NCBI GenBank assembly: GCA_027943745.1
Contig: AP025763.1
Coordinates: 1,364,001-1,428,000 of the forward strand
Reading direction: 5' to 3'
Length of the DNA stretch: 64,000 nucleotides
From: Neptuniibacter victor
GTDB lineage: Bacteria; Pseudomonadota; Gammaproteobacteria; Pseudomonadales; Balneatricaceae
Shown here: positions 62,436 through 64,000 of the stretch, piece after piece
Numbering within the stretch: position 1 is the stretch's first letter
Layout of the letters: every line of letters begins with the position of its first letter
Position numbers and translations under genes: made by a program
Notes under the pieces: generated by a model
Database searches by the model: none
What the model saw: only the letters and a program-made list of their open reading frames with translations
Told to the model about the DNA's origin: nothing

Positions 62436-64000
62436 ATGTTTTCTTTTTACCTGCCGGAAATGTTTGTTTTGTCTTTATCCATCTCGGAATTAACTTCTCG
62501 TCTATCTGATTGCCGTATTGCAGATCGCTTCCGTATCAAAAAACGATTGGATAAACTTCGTAAGTCTCAAACTGATAATGATGCACTAGCTAAAGTATCT
62601 GATGAAATCGATCGCTCATGCCAAGCAGTAGAGCTAAAGCAGACTTATAGTCGTGATATTCGTTATTCTGATCTGCCTATTAGTGCAAGACGGGAGGAGA
62701 TAGCGGCAGCAATTCAGGAAAATCAGGTTGTTGTCTTAGCAGGTGAAACTGGCTCGGGTAAAACAACTCAACTTCCAAAAATCTGTCTGGAGCTGGGTTT
62801 AGGCTGCAAAGGGTTGATTGGTCATACACAGCCTCGGCGCTTAGCGGCTAGGACTGTTGCGAGCCGAATTGCAGATGAACTAAATACGCCTTTGGGAGAG
62901 CGTGTCGGCTATCAGGTTCGTTTTCATGATCAAGTTGGTGATAAGACGCAAGTTAAGTTGATGACCGATGGCATATTGCTAGCGGAGACAAAACATGACC
63001 GTTTTTTAGAACAGTATGAAGTTCTGATTATTGATGAAGCGCATGAGCGTAGTCTCAATATCGATTTTTTGTTGGGTTATATCAAACGTATTCTTCCTAA
63101 GCGCCCAGACCTTAAGCTTATTATTACCTCGGCCACTATCGATCTAGAGCGTTTTTCTAAGCATTTCTCAAATGCGCCTATTATTGAGGTTTCTGGTCGT
63201 ACATTCCCTGTTGAACTCCTTTATCGTCCGCTGCATGAGATGGCTGCGGAAGACGAAGTGGCGCTGGATATGCAACAAGGCGTTCTTGCAGCGGTGGAAG
63301 AGCTCCTTGATATTGAGCGAAGGCAGGGGAAGGGTCCGCAAGGTGATGTACTTATATTCTTGCCCGGTGAGCGAGAGATTCGTGAAACGGCAGAAGTGTT
63401 AAGAAAAGCACAGCTTAAACACGTGGATGTCCTTCCTTTATATGCACGTTTATCTTTAGCGGAGCAAAATCGAGTTTTTCAGCGTGGAAAAGCTGCGGTT
63501 GGAACGAGGCTTGTTCTTTCGACAAACGTAGCTGAGACATCATTAACGGTGCCAGGTATCAAGTATGTGATTGATACAGGTGTGGCTAGAATTAGCCGTT
63601 ATAGCTACCGCTCCAAAGTGCAGCGTCTTCCTGTAGAGGCAATATCCCAGGCCAGTGCGAATCAACGAGCAGGCCGTTGTGGTCGAGTATCTGAAGGGAT
63701 CTGTATAAGACTCTATTCCGAAGAGGACTTTGTTAGTCGGCCTGAGTTTACGGATGCCGAAATACGAAGAACTAATTTAGCAGCGGTTATTTTGCAGATG
63801 CTGTCGCTGAAGTTAGGTGATATTTCAGATTTTCCCTTTGTTGATCCACCGGATAGTCGCTTTATTAATGATGGATTTAAACTTCTCCAAGAGTTAGGGG
63901 CGGTTGACGCGAAACGTTTGATTACACGTATAGGCTGGCAGTTAGCGAAGTTGCCTATAGATCCGCGCTTGGGAAGAATGGTTATCGAGTCTACTCGTAA
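62436..64000 (+). CDS. hrpA: ATP-dependent RNA helicase HrpA, 3' end outside window
   Basis: The N-terminal part (about 521 residues) of a DEAH-box helicase; the frame is open to base 64000. Motifs: Walker A GETGSGKTTQLPK near residue 109, DEAH in LIIDEAHERSLN near 205, SAT near 235, the second-domain TNVAETSLTVPG near 365 and QRAGRCGR near 405. ATG 62436 with AAGG four bases upstream is chosen; ATG 62460 in the same frame is an alternative. The N-terminal helical region (RLSDCRIADRFRIKKRLDKL) resembles E. coli HrpA. The family is large (about 1300 residues), so most of the C-terminus lies beyond the window. Not linked to the aromatic genes. Confidence 0.93.
   Translation, partial: MFSFYLPEMFVLSLSISELTSRLSDCRIADRFRIKKRLDKLRKSQTDNDALAKVSDEIDRSCQAVELKQTYSRDIRYSDLPISARREEIAAAIQENQVVVLAGETGSGKTTQLPKICLELGLGCKGLIGHTQPRRLAARTVASRIADELNTPLGERVGYQVRFHDQVGDKTQVKLMTDGILLAETKHDRFLEQYEVLIIDEAHERSLNIDFLLGYIKRILPKRPDLKLIITSATIDLERFSKHFSNAPIIEVSGRTFPVELLYRPLHEMAAEDEVALDMQQGVLAAVEELLDIERRQGKGPQGDVLIFLPGEREIRETAEVLRKAQLKHVDVLPLYARLSLAEQNRVFQRGKAAVGTRLVLSTNVAETSLTVPGIKYVIDTGVARISRYSYRSKVQRLPVEAISQASANQRAGRCGRVSEGICIRLYSEEDFVSRPEFTDAEIRRTNLAAVILQMLSLKLGDISDFPFVDPPDSRFINDGFKLLQELGAVDAKRLITRIGWQLAKLPIDPRLGRMVIESTR

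Noticed and set aside
63172-63402. 76-residue frame inside hrpA
   Set aside because: Overlaps the DEAH helicase frame, which has all motifs; this is another-frame noise.
1-64000. CRISPR arrays, insertion sequences, prophage or integron attachment sites
   Set aside because: No regularly spaced repeats, transposase, integrase or terminal inverted repeats were found; all large frames have metabolic, transport or signalling assignments.

Overview
The window reads as the chromosome of a free-living marine gammaproteobacterium, probably of the Oceanospirillales type. This rests on gene families and layout (TRAP transporter with UspA partner, paa and hpa clusters, QHNDH cluster, HrpA, many c-di-GMP and chemotaxis proteins) and on a moderate GC content. 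I cannot name the genus. I saw no tRNA, rRNA, insertion sequence, phage or CRISPR array.

Layout. 1-8.3 kb: signalling and accessory genes (an HD-GYP protein cut by the window edge, a GNAT, a PAS-GGDEF-EAL protein, an orphan solute-binding protein, a GST, an unassigned polytopic membrane protein). 8.4-22.3 kb: a homoprotocatechuate (3,4-dihydroxyphenylacetate) meta-cleavage region, with hpaH-hpaI-hpaG1-hpaG2-hpaE, hpaF and a DctPQM TRAP transporter plus UspA on the plus strand. RsuA-type synthase, DUF3565, DUF1330, an MFS pump, a DUF336 protein, hpaD and its MarR-type regulator hpaR lie on the minus strand. 22.4-38.5 kb: a complete phenylacetyl-CoA (epoxide/oxepin) pathway, with paaFGHIJKABCDEZ as one 12-kb minus-strand unit, divergent paaN-paaY, and paaX. 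38.7-45.8 kb: a 2106-residue soluble hybrid histidine kinase with a kinase-like N-terminus, and an OmpR-type response regulator. 46.1-57.6 kb: the quinohemoprotein amine dehydrogenase (QHNDH) operon qhpA-D-C-B and its maturation genes (ABC exporter, subtilisin-like protease, flavin monooxygenase), then an outer-membrane porin and an aldehyde dehydrogenase. 57.6-64 kb: a structured intergenic region with two tandem three-hairpin units, a ferredoxin-reductase/diiron-oxygenase pair, a chemoreceptor, and the 5' part of hrpA.

How the parts fit (inference). QHNDH oxidises primary amines in the periplasm to aldehydes, and the aldehyde dehydrogenase turns these into acids. If the amine is 2-phenylethylamine, the acid is phenylacetate, which PaaK activates and the paa pathway degrades. 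If it is tyramine, the acid is 4-hydroxyphenylacetate, which after one ring hydroxylation enters the hpa pathway. The usual hydroxylase genes hpaBC are not in the window.

Most unusual points: the giant kinase/response-regulator pair at the place where an AraC-type regulator is expected for qhp; the two sibling RNA-like units at 57657-57834; an R2-like diiron protein paired with its own reductase; and a TTAATATRTTAA-like motif shared by all hpa promoters and a GST promoter.
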